Part shown: positions 17,541 to 26,056 of the stretch, piece by piece
Numbering within the stretch: the first letter of the stretch is position 1
How the letters are laid out: each line of letters begins with the position of its first letter
Assembly: GCA_036260375.1 (NCBI GenBank)
Contig: DASZZZ010000058.1
Location: 1 to 49,083, forward strand
DNA length: 49,083 nucleotides
DNA from: DASZZZ01 sp036260375
Lineage (GTDB): Bacteria; Actinomycetota; CADDZG01; WHSQ01
Direction: 5' to 3'
Position numbers and translations under genes: made by a program
The notes under the pieces: generated by a model
Told to the model about the DNA's origin: nothing
The model's database searches: none
What the model saw: the letters and a program-made list of their open reading frames with translations, nothing else

Positions 17541-17653
17541 CGTTTCGCGCCCGGAGGTCTCCGCCGTGTCCGCCCGCGATGGCGCTGTGCGCCGCTACCC
17601 TTGGGGACCGGCGGGCTACGCTAACTGGCAAGCGGACCGTCTTCAAAACCCTC
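17541..17653 (+). pseudogene. Relic of tRNA-Ser(UGA) promoter and 5' half
   Basis: 110 bases match 2771-2880 closely, including the upstream region, the TACCCT -10 box and the tRNA from GGCGGGC through the D arm to the anticodon loop. The match stops after CTTCAAAACC. The acceptor has A to C at position 3, the anticodon stem has a C:C mismatch and the anticodon-loop G is C. Nothing resembling the 3' half follows. The rest of 17462-17663 has no gene. Confidence 0.8.
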
Positions 17654-17663
17654 CAGAAGTCGT

Positions 17664-18584
17664 TCAGGTGTTGGCGGAATACATAGTGAAAGGTTCTAGG
17701 CGTGTTCCGCCGGGCTTGACAACGTGATCCGCAGTTCCTCCGATACGCGTGCGCCCCCGATGGCCGAGCTCTAGTCCGGGCGTCTCGCTGGATGCTTTGC
17801 GACGTCCGGGCGCGCGGTCGGGCGGTGCGCCGGCGCGTGGCTCACGACGCTGGGCGCGGGGATGCGCGGGTTCCACGTCGACTCGTGGCGAATCGCCCGG
17901 CGGACGCGGTCGAGCAGCGCCGGATCGAGCGCCGGGGGGTAGCGACGTCAGCCATGGCACCAAGCCGGCCGCGCTCACGACGGTCACGTCGCGCGGCGGC
18001 TCCTTGATCGTCAGCTTCGGCGCCAGCACGACGATGACCGCTCGCACGTACGGGCGACGGCCGACGGCCCGCCGGAGCGCGACCGCGACGTCGCACGCCT
18101 CGGCCCTCGACTTCCGCAAGTAGTCCTTTCGGCAACCGTTGACCATGAAGACGTTCGACGCGACCCACACCTTGCCCGACAGGTTCTTCGTGTTCAGCGA
18201 GAAGACGCCCGGCGGGCCGACGACGACGTGGTCGACGTTGAACTCCGTGCCGTCGAGCGGCACGTCGTGGACGACCTGCCACGGGTCGGGGAGTCCGTCG
18301 AGCGCGCGCCCGACCGCGACCTCGCCCTCGGCCCCCTTCGCCCAGCGCGCGTGGTCGCCGAGCCCGCGGCGGCGCGCCAGCCACCCGGCGAAGCCCCTCG
18401 GCCGCAGCGCGGCCGCCTTGTCCCGTGCGGAGGCGCCCGGGCGGCGCAGCGCGGCGTCCCCGCTCAGCCTTACGCGCGCCCACGGCGCGTTCGCGTCGTA
18501 CTCGTCGATCCCCACGCCGATCCATCGGCGCGACGTCGCCCGCGACTTGAGCGCGATCTTTCGCGCTTGACGACGACCAGACAC
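17664..18584 (-). CDS. NERD-domain protein, probably frameshifted near its C-terminus
   Basis: 306 codons as sequenced, from GTG 18584. The centre is a nuclease-related (NERD) domain: KGAEGEVAVGRAL, a VHDVPLDGTEFNVDHVVVGPPGVFSL segment read in two parts, NTKNLSGKVWV, then VRAVIVVLAPK. After LTSLPP (about 17940) the frame turns Arg/Pro-rich. Removing one G from the six-G run at 17934-17939 restores a family-like tail (ALDPALLDRVRRAIRHE, then STWNPR) ending at a TAG at 17771-17773. So either the gene is mutated, or the run was misread, or the true end is 17771. Function: putative nuclease-like or DNA-processing role; NERD proteins are poorly characterised. The basic N-terminus may contact nucleic acid. 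Confidence 0.7.
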   Translation of the reverse strand: MSGRRQARKIALKSRATSRRWIGVGIDEYDANAPWARVRLSGDAALRRPGASARDKAAALRPRGFAGWLARRRGLGDHARWAKGAEGEVAVGRALDGLPDPWQVVHDVPLDGTEFNVDHVVVGPPGVFSLNTKNLSGKVWVASNVFMVNGCRKDYLRKSRAEACDVAVALRRAVGRRPYVRAVIVVLAPKLTIKEPPRDVTVVSAAGLVPWLTSLPPGARSGAARPRPPGDSPRVDVEPAHPRAQRREPRAGAPPDRAPGRRKASSETPGLELGHRGRTRIGGTADHVVKPGGTRLEPFTMYSANT

Positions 18585-18602
18585 CGCAATATTTTACCGA
18601 GA

Positions 18603-18614
18603 GGTTAGATAACC
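18603..18614. promoter_or_regulatory. Palindromic operator between NERD and arsR-type genes
   Basis: GGTTAGATAACC is a perfect 12-bp palindrome, 11 bp before the GTG of the ArsR-type gene. It contains a TTAGAT/TAGATA -10-like core. Autoregulation by the adjacent ArsR protein is a reasonable guess. Confidence 0.5.
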
Positions 18615-18624
18615 GGGGGGTTTA

Positions 18625-18978
18625 GTGACACAGGCGACGGAGCGGTTGGACAGGGTCTTCGGGGCGCTCGCCGACCCCACACGGCGGGCGATCCTCGAGC
18701 GGCTCGCCGCCGGCGAGGCGTCGGTCACGGAGCTCGCGGCCCCCTTCGACATGTCGATGCCGGCGATCTCGAAGCACCTGAAGGTCCTCGAGCGCGCCGG
18801 GCTCGTGGTCCGCGGGCGGGAGCGGCAGTGGCGCCCGGCCCGCCTCGACGCATCGCCGCTGAAGGACGTCGCCGAGTGGGCCGAGGGCTACCGGCGCTTC
18901 TGGGAGCAGAGCTACGACCGGTTGGACGAGTACCTGGAGGAGCTCCAGGGACGAGGGAAGGAGAACGACGATGGGTAA
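18625..18978 (+). CDS. ArsR-family winged-helix regulator
   Basis: 117 residues from GTG 18625 with GGGGGG upstream. Compact winged helix: RVFGALADPTRRAILERL, the recognition helix MSMPAISKHLKVLERAGLV and the wing RGRERQWRPARL, then an amphipathic C-terminal helix (WAEGYRRFWEQ). No metal-binding Cys cluster is visible, so it belongs to the subgroup found beside AHSA1/SRPBCC genes rather than the arsenic sensors. It overlaps the next gene by eight bases and probably controls both from the palindrome at 18603. Confidence 0.9.
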   Translation: MTQATERLDRVFGALADPTRRAILERLAAGEASVTELAAPFDMSMPAISKHLKVLERAGLVVRGRERQWRPARLDASPLKDVAEWAEGYRRFWEQSYDRLDEYLEELQGRGKENDDG

Positions 18979-19459
18979 CCGGCTGCACGTCACGACGCCG
19001 TCGGACCGCGAGATCGCGATGGAGCGCGTCTTCGACGCCCCGCGCGAGCTCGTGTTCGAGGCGCATACGTCGTGCGAGCACATGGCGAACTGGTGGGGGC
19101 CGCACGGGTACACGTTCGGCGCGTGCGAGCTCGACTTCCGGCCCGGCGGCAAGTGGCGCATCGTGCACCGCTCGCCCGAGGGCGAGGAGTTCACGTTCTA
19201 CGGGGAGTTCCGCGAGATCGTCCCGCCCGAGCGCATCGTGTGGACGTTCGGGTTCGAGGGCATGCCGGGCGAGCCGGCCGTCGAGACGCTGACGCTCGAG
19301 GAGCACGACGGCAAGACGACGCTGCGGGCGCTCTCGGTCTACGACTCGCGCGCGACGCGCGACGCGATGCTCGAGTCGGGCATGGAGTCGGGCGCGAGCG
19401 AGAGCATGGAGCGCCTCGACGACTACCTCGAGGTGCTCGAGGCGCGCGCCGCGCGCTGA
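18971..19459 (+). CDS. SRPBCC / AHSA1-like ligand-binding protein
   Basis: 162 residues. Cytoplasmic helix-grip protein: MERVFDAPRELVFEAHTS at the start, ANWWGPHGYTF, DFRPGGKWRIVH, EFTFYGEFREIVPPERIVWTF, and a C-terminal helix ending DYLEVLEA. This family holds hydrophobic ligands or assists folding; its ligand is unknown. It is translationally coupled to the ArsR-type gene (overlap ATGGGTAA), the classic regulator-SRPBCC pair. A hairpin terminator follows. Confidence 0.9.
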   Translation: MGNRLHVTTPSDREIAMERVFDAPRELVFEAHTSCEHMANWWGPHGYTFGACELDFRPGGKWRIVHRSPEGEEFTFYGEFREIVPPERIVWTFGFEGMPGEPAVETLTLEEHDGKTTLRALSVYDSRATRDAMLESGMESGASESMERLDDYLEVLEARAAR

Positions 19460-19474
19460 GCACCCCAACGCGAC

Positions 19475-19506
19475 GAGGCCGGCGGGCCGTGGGGCTCGCC
19501 GGCCTC
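19475..19506 (+). terminator. Hairpin terminator
   Basis: GAGGCCGGCG, 12-base loop, CGCCGGCCTC: perfect 10-bp stem 15 bp after the SRPBCC stop; no T-tract. Confidence 0.65.
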
Positions 19507-19648
19507 TGCGCGTCCGTGAACCGGATCCCTTTGCGGCATAAGCGCGTTTGGTGACGCGATTCGTCGGACGAACGCGCGCCGACGCCCTTGCCCGGCGCAT
19601 CCCCCGGAGATATGTGTCGAGAGCGACCGGTGCGAGAAGGAGGACGAC

Positions 19649-20077
19649 GTGGGGCAGGCGCGCGAAGTGGTCGAGCGGTTCTACGAGCGGTTCGGGGCGG
19701 GCGACTTCGACGGAGCGGAGGCGTGCTTCACGCCGGACTGCACGAACGTAGAGCCGTTCGGCGGGACCATGGACATGACGGCATGGAGGCAGTACGGCGA
19801 GGCGTTCAAGGCCGGTGTCCCCGACGCGCACATGGAGGTGGACAGCTTCGTGGAGGACGGCGATCGAGTCGCGGTGCAGGCCCGTTTCGTCGGCGTCCAC
19901 AGCGCGCCGCTGATGACGCCGCAAGGGGAGCTTCCGCCTTCGGGCCGCGCGATCGACCTCGCCTTCGCGGACTTCTTCGCGTTGCGCGACGGCAAGATCG
20001 CCGAGCATCGCGTGTACTACGACCAGATGGCGTTCATGCAGCAGCTGGGCCTGATGCCGGAATCGCCGGCGGGATAG
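19649..20077 (+). CDS. SnoaL/NTF2-like protein (ester-cyclase type)
   Basis: 142 residues from GTG 19649, with a strong AGAAGGAGGACGAC ribosome site. Small cone-shaped NTF2-like fold: VVERFYERFGAGDFDGAEACFTPD at the start, MTAWRQYGEAFKAGVPDAHM, VEDGDRVAVQARFVG, and GKIAEHRVYYDQMAFMQQLGL. This pattern is common in polyketide-cyclase-like SnoaL proteins of unknown substrate. It stands alone and is convergent with the acyltransferase gene, leaving 15 bp between them. Confidence 0.85.
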   Translation: MGQAREVVERFYERFGAGDFDGAEACFTPDCTNVEPFGGTMDMTAWRQYGEAFKAGVPDAHMEVDSFVEDGDRVAVQARFVGVHSAPLMTPQGELPPSGRAIDLAFADFFALRDGKIAEHRVYYDQMAFMQQLGLMPESPAG

Positions 20078-20092
20078 GGCCGCAAAGGCGAC

Positions 20093-21217
20093 TCAGCGCG
20101 CGCCGCGCTCGAAGCGGCCGAACGCCGCGACGAACGGCACCAGAACGAGCGCCGGCACGATCAGCCACACCGGGCGTTGCAGCCACCACGACAGCGTGCT
20201 GTCGGTCGGATGGCCGAGCCCGAGCGGGTACAGCGCCAGGATCGTGACGAGGTACGCGGTGAGGTGCCACAGGAACACGGTCATGATCACGCCGTTGACG
20301 AAGATCACCGCCATCCACGGCCCCCGGCGCGCGAGCCACCGGTTCACGGGGTCGCGCAGCAGCATCGCGACACCGATGAGCCAGAACGTGAGCGCGACGA
20401 TGCACAGCGTCGGCGGGTTCATGTTCGACACGCGCTCGACGTCGGTGCCGACCATGCTGCGCGGATAGACGCCGACGTTGGTCAGCGCGACGAGCGCGCC
20501 GAGGCCCGCCAGCGCCATGCTCGCGTGGACGTGCCCGCCGGCGCGCACGAGCGAGCCGTCGGCGTAGAAGAAGCCGAGCTGGTGCACCAGCAGCCACACC
20601 AGCGCGAGGTTCGCCCACGCGACGCCGGGAACGTCGAGCGCGAAGCGCAGCACGTCGACGATGGCGACGAGCACGACGAGCGCCGTGACGACGACCGGGC
20701 CCCCGCCGCGGTGCAGCCGCATCATCGCCGGCGCAACGGCGACGACGCCGGCGTAGACGAACAGGAACCACAACGGCCCGAACGGCAGGAACGTCCCGCG
20801 CAGCAGCCCGTCGCGTCCGACGTCGAGCGCGTGCAGCACGATCTCGACGACGACCCACACCGCGACGAACACGAGCGTGGGCCGCCACAGCCTGGCCATG
20901 CGCGCGGCCAGGAAGTGGCGGTACGTGTCGCCGCGGCTGCGCATGGCGTCGTACGTCTTCATGTTCGAGAAGCCGCCGACGAAGAAGAACAGCGGCATGA
21001 CTTGCAGCGCCCACGTCAGCAGCCACAACCCGCTCGTGACGCCGACGACGTTGACGACGCGCACGTACTCGTCGCGCCACACGATGATCGCGATGAACCA
21101 GTGGCCGACGACGACGGTGGCGATGCTGAACGCGCGGAGGAAGTCGACGTAGCGGTCGCGCTCGGGCGGCGTGCGGTCGGCCATCTCGGCGAGCCCGCGC
21201 GGAACCAGTGACGTCAT
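20093..21217 (-). CDS. Membrane acyltransferase (acyltransferase 3 family)
   Basis: 374 residues, about ten membrane segments. The N-terminus has the family's RYVDFLRAFSIATVVVGHW motif with the conserved His; later PLFFFVGGFSNMKTY, and GPLWFLFVYAGVVAVAP. These proteins move acyl groups (often acetyl) onto extracellular sugars or lipids across the membrane; the acceptor is not evident. ATG 21217 has GAGG about ten bases upstream; ATG 21184 would trim eleven residues. It is divergent from the CPBP gene with only 21 bp between starts. Confidence 0.88.
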   Translation of the reverse strand: MTSLVPRGLAEMADRTPPERDRYVDFLRAFSIATVVVGHWFIAIIVWRDEYVRVVNVVGVTSGLWLLTWALQVMPLFFFVGGFSNMKTYDAMRSRGDTYRHFLAARMARLWRPTLVFVAVWVVVEIVLHALDVGRDGLLRGTFLPFGPLWFLFVYAGVVAVAPAMMRLHRGGGPVVVTALVVLVAIVDVLRFALDVPGVAWANLALVWLLVHQLGFFYADGSLVRAGGHVHASMALAGLGALVALTNVGVYPRSMVGTDVERVSNMNPPTLCIVALTFWLIGVAMLLRDPVNRWLARRGPWMAVIFVNGVIMTVFLWHLTAYLVTILALYPLGLGHPTDSTLSWWLQRPVWLIVPALVLVPFVAAFGRFERGAR

Positions 21218-21238
21218 CGGCCACTAACCTCTGCGCGC

Positions 21239-21931
21239 ATGGCTCGGGTCCTGGTCACGCTCGCTCTCGCCGCCTACAACAACGCCGCCAACCGCTGGCC
21301 TCCATTCAACCGGGCCGTGTACGTCCCGGCAAACCTTTTCGCCGCGCTCGTGCTGACGTTCGTCGCGACGTCGGTTCTCGGCCTCTCGCTCGAGGACCTC
21401 GGGATCGCGACGTCGACCCCCGGCGACGCCGTGCTCGGGCTCGTCCTGGGGGCCGCGCTCGCGGCGCCGTCGTTCGCGCTGTCGGCGACGACGCGCGGGG
21501 CGCGGGTGGTCGCCGACCGGCGCGTCGCCCACCTGCGCGGCGCGGCGCTCGGCTACCAGACCCTCGTGCGCGTGCCGCTCGGGACCGCACTGTGGGAGGA
21601 GCTGGCGTTTCGCGGGGTCCTGGTCGCGGCGTGGCGCGACGAGGGCGACGTGACCGCGGCCCTCGTGTCGAGCGCGGTGTTCGGCCTGTGGCACGTCGCG
21701 CCGGCCGCGACGATGGTGCGCGTGAACGCGCCCGGCGCGCGCCGCGCCACGGTCGTGCGCGGCGTCGCGGCGACCGTCGCCGCCACGGCCTGCGCCGGCC
21801 TCGTCCTCGTGTGGCTGCGGATGCGGACGGACTCGCTCGCGGCCCCCGTCGCGCTGCACGCGGCCCTCAACTCCCTGGCGACGCTCGCGTCCGTGATCGC
21901 ATCGCGCCGCGTCGAGACGCCGCCGGGCTAG
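21239..21931 (+). CDS. CPBP-family intramembrane metalloprotease
   Basis: 230 residues with about six membrane segments. The CPBP/CAAX-protease motifs are present: WEELAFR (E120, E121, R125), VFGLWH (H152), and HAALNSLA near the C-terminus. Such proteins cleave or sort membrane substrates within the bilayer; the target is unknown. A TAACCT box (21225-21230) eight bases before the ATG suggests leaderless transcription, shared in a 21-bp divergent gap with the acyltransferase gene. Confidence 0.88.
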   Translation: MARVLVTLALAAYNNAANRWPPFNRAVYVPANLFAALVLTFVATSVLGLSLEDLGIATSTPGDAVLGLVLGAALAAPSFALSATTRGARVVADRRVAHLRGAALGYQTLVRVPLGTALWEELAFRGVLVAAWRDEGDVTAALVSSAVFGLWHVAPAATMVRVNAPGARRATVVRGVAATVAATACAGLVLVWLRMRTDSLAAPVALHAALNSLATLASVIASRRVETPPG

Positions 21932-21940
21932 GCTCTCCCG

Positions 21941-22807
21941 ATGCGGCTCGACGACCTCGTCCGTCGGCTCGACGACTACTTCCGCGTCCCCGACGTCCGC
22001 GGCGACGACTGGGCGCCCGCGTTCGACGCGTGCTATCCGGACCCGTACTGGCGCGATCACGTCGAGCCCGGATACGAGGGCCGCTGGGACGGGCTCATGG
22101 TGCGCGGCACGCCCGATGTCGCGTGCGTCGCGACGTGCGTGTTCCCGAGCGACCGCATCGTCGACACGCTGGCGCCCGAGACGCTGCTGTTCTCGGAGCA
22201 TCCGCTCGACTTCGGCGACGAGCCCGGCTTCCAGCCGCTGTCGCGCGCGTCGTTCCAGGCGCTCCAGGAGGTGTGCGCCGGCTTCTACCATGTGCACGCG
22301 CCGCTCGACATGCACCCGGAGGTGTCGCCGTCGCGGCTGTGCGCGCACGGCATGCGGGTCGACGTCGACGACGAGTACTTCCCGATCGCCGAGGGCATCC
22401 CGGGCGGCGCCGCGGTCATCGGCGACTGCGACGCGACGCTCGACGAGCTCGCGGCGCGCCTGCACTCCTATCTCGGCCCCGAGATCCCCGTCGAGGTCGT
22501 GACGCGTCCGCGCGAGCGCGCGTCGCGCGTCGCGGTCGTCGCCGGCGGGGGCGCCATGTTGGAGCCGCTCGAGCAGTCGATCGAGCGGGGCTGCGACACC
22601 TACGTCACCGGCAACGCGGTGACGCGCTGCAGGCTCGACTTCGTCCGCGCCAACGTCGACGCGTTCAACGAGCGCGCCGCCGAGGCGGGCGTCGCGGTGA
22701 TCGACGGCACGCACTACGGGACCGAGAAGCCGCCGCAGCTCGCGATGGTCGAGTGGTTCCGGGCGCGCGGCGTGCCCGCCGAGTTCCTCTCCGACGGGCC
22801 CAAGTAG
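21941..22807 (+). CDS. Nif3-like dinuclear metal-centre protein
   Basis: 288 residues, nine bases after the CPBP stop. It shows a diverged version of the NIF3 / GTP cyclohydrolase I type 2-like layout: a metal-site segment FSEHPLDFG, FYHVHAPLDMHPEVSPS, an AVVAGGGAMLEPLEQSIERG loop, TYVTGNA, and the closing GVAVIDGTHYGTEKPP with the second His/Glu set. These proteins form metal-binding hexamers whose cellular job is unsettled. The start ATG 21941 fits the usual N-terminus (LDDLVRRLDDYF). It may be co-transcribed with the CPBP gene. Confidence 0.8.
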   Translation: MRLDDLVRRLDDYFRVPDVRGDDWAPAFDACYPDPYWRDHVEPGYEGRWDGLMVRGTPDVACVATCVFPSDRIVDTLAPETLLFSEHPLDFGDEPGFQPLSRASFQALQEVCAGFYHVHAPLDMHPEVSPSRLCAHGMRVDVDDEYFPIAEGIPGGAAVIGDCDATLDELAARLHSYLGPEIPVEVVTRPRERASRVAVVAGGGAMLEPLEQSIERGCDTYVTGNAVTRCRLDFVRANVDAFNERAAEAGVAVIDGTHYGTEKPPQLAMVEWFRARGVPAEFLSDGPK

Positions 22808-22843
22808 CGCGGCCCGCCGCCCGAACGGCGCGGACGGCGCCGT

Positions 22844-22849
22844 TATGAT
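22844..22849 (+). promoter_or_regulatory. -10 box (TATGAT) of proS
   Basis: TATGAT lies 64 bp before the proS start in the 105-bp gap after the Nif3-like gene; no convincing -35 found. Confidence 0.4.
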
Positions 22850-22912
22850 GCCCGCTCCGGCCCGCCGCTCGTGCGGCGAGCCCCGGCCCCCGGCGAGAGA
22901 GGTCGACGCGGC

Positions 22913-24619
22913 ATGCGGATGTCAACCCTGTTCGCGCCCACGCTGAAGGAGGCGCCGGGCGAGGCGAAGGCGCCGTCGCACCAGCTGCTGCTGCGCGCCG
23001 CGTTCGTCCGCCAGGTCGTCGCCGGCGTCTACACGTTCCTGCCGCTCGGTCTGCGCACGCTGCGCAAGATCGAGGACATCGTGCGTGAGGAGATGGACGC
23101 GGCCGGCGCGCAGGAGATCCGCATGCCGGCGATCGTCCCGTCGGAGCCGTGGAAGGTCACGGGCCGGTGGCAGGCGTACGGCGACGACATGTTCAAGCTG
23201 CGCGACCGTCACGACCGCGAGATGGGGCTCGGCCCGACGCACGAGGAGGTCGTGACGCCGATGTTCGCGGCCGAGACCGAGTCGTACCGCGACCTGCCCA
23301 GGAACCTGTACCAGATCCAGTGGAAGTACCGCGACGAGCCGCGCCCGCGCTCCGGCCTCATCCGCGCGCGCGAGTTCCTCATGAAGGACGCGTACTCGTT
23401 CGACCGCGACGAGCACGCGCTCAAGGCGAGCTACGACGCGATGGTGCACGCGTACGAGCGCATCATGACGCGCTGCGGGCTCGACTACCGCAAGGTCGAG
23501 GCCGACCCGGGCCTCATCGGGGGCGACGCGAGCCACGAGTTCATGGCCCCCGCGTCGGTCGGAGAGGACCTGTTCGTGCACTGCGACTCGTGCGACTTCG
23601 CCGCCAACGTCGAGGCCGCCCCGATCGGCGAGCCCGATCTGCCCGCGCCCGAGGACGCGGCCGCGCTCGAGGTCGTCCACACCCCCGACCGCCCGACGAT
23701 CCGCGACGTCGCGCAGTTCCTCGGCGTGGGCGAGGAGCGCCTGCTCAAGACGATGGTCTACGAGGTCGACGGCGAGCCGATCCTCGTGCTCGTGCCGGGC
23801 GACCGCGACGTCAGCGAGTCGAAGCTGTCCAAGGCGCTGGCGCCGTCCGACGTCCGTCCGCTCGACGACGCCGGGTTCGCGCGCGCCGGGCTCGCCAAGG
23901 GTTACGTCGGACCGCAGGGCAACGACGCGCTGCACGTCGTCGCCGACCATCGCGTGCGCGGGCGCGCCAACTGGGTTGCCGGCGCGAACCGCGCCGACCA
24001 CCACGCGACGGGAGTGAACGAAGGGCGCGACTTCACGGTCGACCGCTACGCCGACGTCGCCGTCGTCGAGGACGGGGATCGCTGCCCCCGTTGCTCCGGG
24101 CGTCTCGTCGTCGGTCGCGGCATCGAGGTCGGCCACTGCTTCCAGCTCGGCACCCGTTACTCGGCGCCGCTGAAGACGACGTTCGTCGACGAGGACGGGA
24201 CCGAGCGGCCGTTCGTGATGGGGTGCTACGGGATCGGGTTGTCGCGCATCGTCGCGTCGGTCGCGGAGCAGCACAACGACGAGCGCGGGCTGCTGTGGCC
24301 GCGCGCGGTCGCGCCGTACGACGCGGTCGTCGTGTGCGCCAACATGGACCAGCCCGAGGTCGTCGCCGCGGCCGAGCGCGTCTACGACGCGGCGACCGCG
24401 GCCGGGATCGAGACGCTGCTCGACGACCGCCGCGTGTCGGCCGGCGTCAAGTTCGCCGACGCGGACCTGATCGGGATGCCGGTGCAGGTCGTCGTCGGAA
24501 AGCGCGGCGTCGCGCGCGGCGTCGTAGAGGTGCGCGCGCGGCGCGGCGGCGACACGCTCGAGCCGGCGCTCGACGACGCCGCCACGGCGGTCGCCGATGT
24601 CGTGCGCGCCGCGCCCTGA
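22913..24619 (+). CDS. proS: Prolyl-tRNA synthetase, bacterial type with editing domain
   Basis: 568 residues from ATG 22913 (GAGAGAGG ten bases upstream; ATG 22919 also possible). Attaches proline to tRNA-Pro. Class II motifs are seen: motif 1 around LRTLRKIEDIVREEMDAAG, motif 2 with RPRSGLIRAREFLMKDAYSF, and motif 3 in FVMGCYGIGLSRIVAS. Between motifs 2 and 3 lies the YbaK-like insertion domain (about 215-370: FLGVGEERLLKTMVYEVDG, SESKLSKAL) that clears mischarged alanine. The C-terminal anticodon-binding domain begins at VVVCANMDQPEV and ends near VEVRARR. Length is normal for the bacterial form. Confidence 0.97.
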   Translation: MRMSTLFAPTLKEAPGEAKAPSHQLLLRAAFVRQVVAGVYTFLPLGLRTLRKIEDIVREEMDAAGAQEIRMPAIVPSEPWKVTGRWQAYGDDMFKLRDRHDREMGLGPTHEEVVTPMFAAETESYRDLPRNLYQIQWKYRDEPRPRSGLIRAREFLMKDAYSFDRDEHALKASYDAMVHAYERIMTRCGLDYRKVEADPGLIGGDASHEFMAPASVGEDLFVHCDSCDFAANVEAAPIGEPDLPAPEDAAALEVVHTPDRPTIRDVAQFLGVGEERLLKTMVYEVDGEPILVLVPGDRDVSESKLSKALAPSDVRPLDDAGFARAGLAKGYVGPQGNDALHVVADHRVRGRANWVAGANRADHHATGVNEGRDFTVDRYADVAVVEDGDRCPRCSGRLVVGRGIEVGHCFQLGTRYSAPLKTTFVDEDGTERPFVMGCYGIGLSRIVASVAEQHNDERGLLWPRAVAPYDAVVVCANMDQPEVVAAAERVYDAATAAGIETLLDDRRVSAGVKFADADLIGMPVQVVVGKRGVARGVVEVRARRGGDTLEPALDDAATAVADVVRAAP

Positions 24620-24671
24620 CGGGCGGCCCCCGCGCCGAGACCGGTCCACGAAACCGCACGTCCCGGTCACA

Positions 24672-25628
24672 ATGTCGGTCGTGTACCGCTTCTTCTCCGC
24701 CGTCGCCGCCGTCGCGCTCGCGCTCGGACTGCTCGCGTCGCTGCCGACGACGGCCGCGTCGGGGACCGACGCGTCGCCGCCGGGCCGCGTCCTCGTCGTC
24801 ACCGCGAACCTCCAGGAGGCGTACGACTCGAGCGATCCCGGCGATCCACGCGAGCTCGTCGTGTTCGTCGACCGCGTCCTCGAGCAGACGCCGCACGTCC
24901 CCGACGTCCTGCTGCTACAGGAGGTGCGCGGCAGCTCGTCTCGTTTCGTCGCGCGCGAGCTGAGCGAGCGCACGGGACACGACTTCCGCGTCGCGCTCGA
25001 CGTCGGCGAGGACCCGTACACGCCGTTCGAGCGCCACGTGCTGCACCGCGAGACGACGGTCGTGGTCGACGCCACGACGATGGACGCGTCGGGGGCCGGG
25101 CGCGTCGTGGAGACGCGCTACGACCGCGCCGACGCGTACGGCGCGCGACCGCACGTCAAGAGCCACGTCGTCACGCTCGTCGACGAGGCCGACGGTCCGC
25201 TGCGCGCCGCGGTTGCGAGCGTCCACTACGTGCTCGGCAATCGCTTCGAGTCGCACGCGCTCGCGCACGCGTACAAGCGCCGCTGGACCGTCGACGTGCA
25301 CGACGCGCTCGCGTCGTACTTCCCCGCGCGGAGCGCGACCACGGTCGGCGTCGTCGGCGGCGACTTCAACGCGAGCCGCTGCGCCGACGACCCCGGCCGC
25401 CGCTGCGAGCCGTCGCCGTTCTGGCGCACGCTCACGGAGGACTACGGCTACTCGGACGCGATCTGGGACTCGTGGGGCCGCACCGGCGTCGACTACCTGT
25501 TCACCGACGGCGCCGTCGTCGCGGCCGGAGCGGACTGGGACTACGGAGGCAAGGACGTCGCGCGCGACGATCCGTCGTTCTACTCCGACCACCGGTTCCG
25601 CTGGGCGGTCGTGGGGCCGCGCCGGTAG
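24672..25628 (+). CDS. Secreted endonuclease/exonuclease/phosphatase-fold enzyme
   Basis: 318 residues from ATG 24672, picked because a signal peptide (hydrophobic run ending TTAAS) then starts at once. The mature domain has EEP (DNase I-like) landmarks: VVTANLQEAY, the metal Glu in LLLQEVRG, VASVHYV with the catalytic His, GGDFNASR, VDYLFTDG, and the terminal SDHRF. Substrates could be extracellular DNA, phospholipids or phosphoesters; the DNase-like core does not decide this. It follows proS by 52 bp on the same strand but has no evident functional link. Confidence 0.85.
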   Translation: MSVVYRFFSAVAAVALALGLLASLPTTAASGTDASPPGRVLVVTANLQEAYDSSDPGDPRELVVFVDRVLEQTPHVPDVLLLQEVRGSSSRFVARELSERTGHDFRVALDVGEDPYTPFERHVLHRETTVVVDATTMDASGAGRVVETRYDRADAYGARPHVKSHVVTLVDEADGPLRAAVASVHYVLGNRFESHALAHAYKRRWTVDVHDALASYFPARSATTVGVVGGDFNASRCADDPGRRCEPSPFWRTLTEDYGYSDAIWDSWGRTGVDYLFTDGAVVAAGADWDYGGKDVARDDPSFYSDHRFRWAVVGPRR

Positions 25629-25720
25629 CCCCAGGCGCGTCGGCGACGCGGGGGGCCCGGACGCGACACACCGCCGCGCCGAGGGGGTGGCGAGGCGGTG
25701 CGTCGGGGTGGTGGGTCGTG

Positions 25721-25930
25721 TCAGGAGTTGCGGGCGATGTACAGCTCGCACGCGTCGATCAGCTCTTCGACCGCCCGGGCGACGAGAACCTGATAGTCGG
25801 CGTCGGAGCGTGCCGCCCGGATCTTGTCGAAGGCGACCTGGTGCGCCTCGCGAAGCTCCGCCTCGCGGCGGGCGTCCTGGGCGTGTCCGTGCGTCCTCTG
25901 CTTCGTGACCTGAATCCGCTTCGGCTGCAC
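25721..25930 (-). CDS. Small hypothetical helical protein
   Basis: 69 residues from GTG 25930, selected because AAGGGGG lies seven bases upstream; the frame is open to 26002 but without a ribosome site. The N-terminus is basic (QPKRIQVTKQRTHG), the rest is a highly charged helical stretch (DARREAELREAHQVAFDKIR) ending VARAVEELIDACELYIARNS. No family recognised; helix-only structure and basic head would suit a nucleic-acid or protein-binding role. It is convergent with the EEP-enzyme gene. The 92 bp between them show nothing clear. Confidence 0.6.
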   Translation of the reverse strand: MQPKRIQVTKQRTHGHAQDARREAELREAHQVAFDKIRAARSDADYQVLVARAVEELIDACELYIARNS

Positions 25931-26056
25931 AACTGCCCCCTTACCGCGTCGGCTGAACCTGGTGTGATCATCGTCCCGGCGGGGGCGGCACAACATAGGC
26001 AATTCGACGGATATTTGGCCCGATGTCCTGCCCGGCGGCCGGCGCCGTACCGCGGC

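Noticed and set aside
18625..18978. Arsenic-responsive ArsR
   Set aside because: No metal-binding Cys pair; paired with an AHSA1 gene, a different ArsR subgroup.
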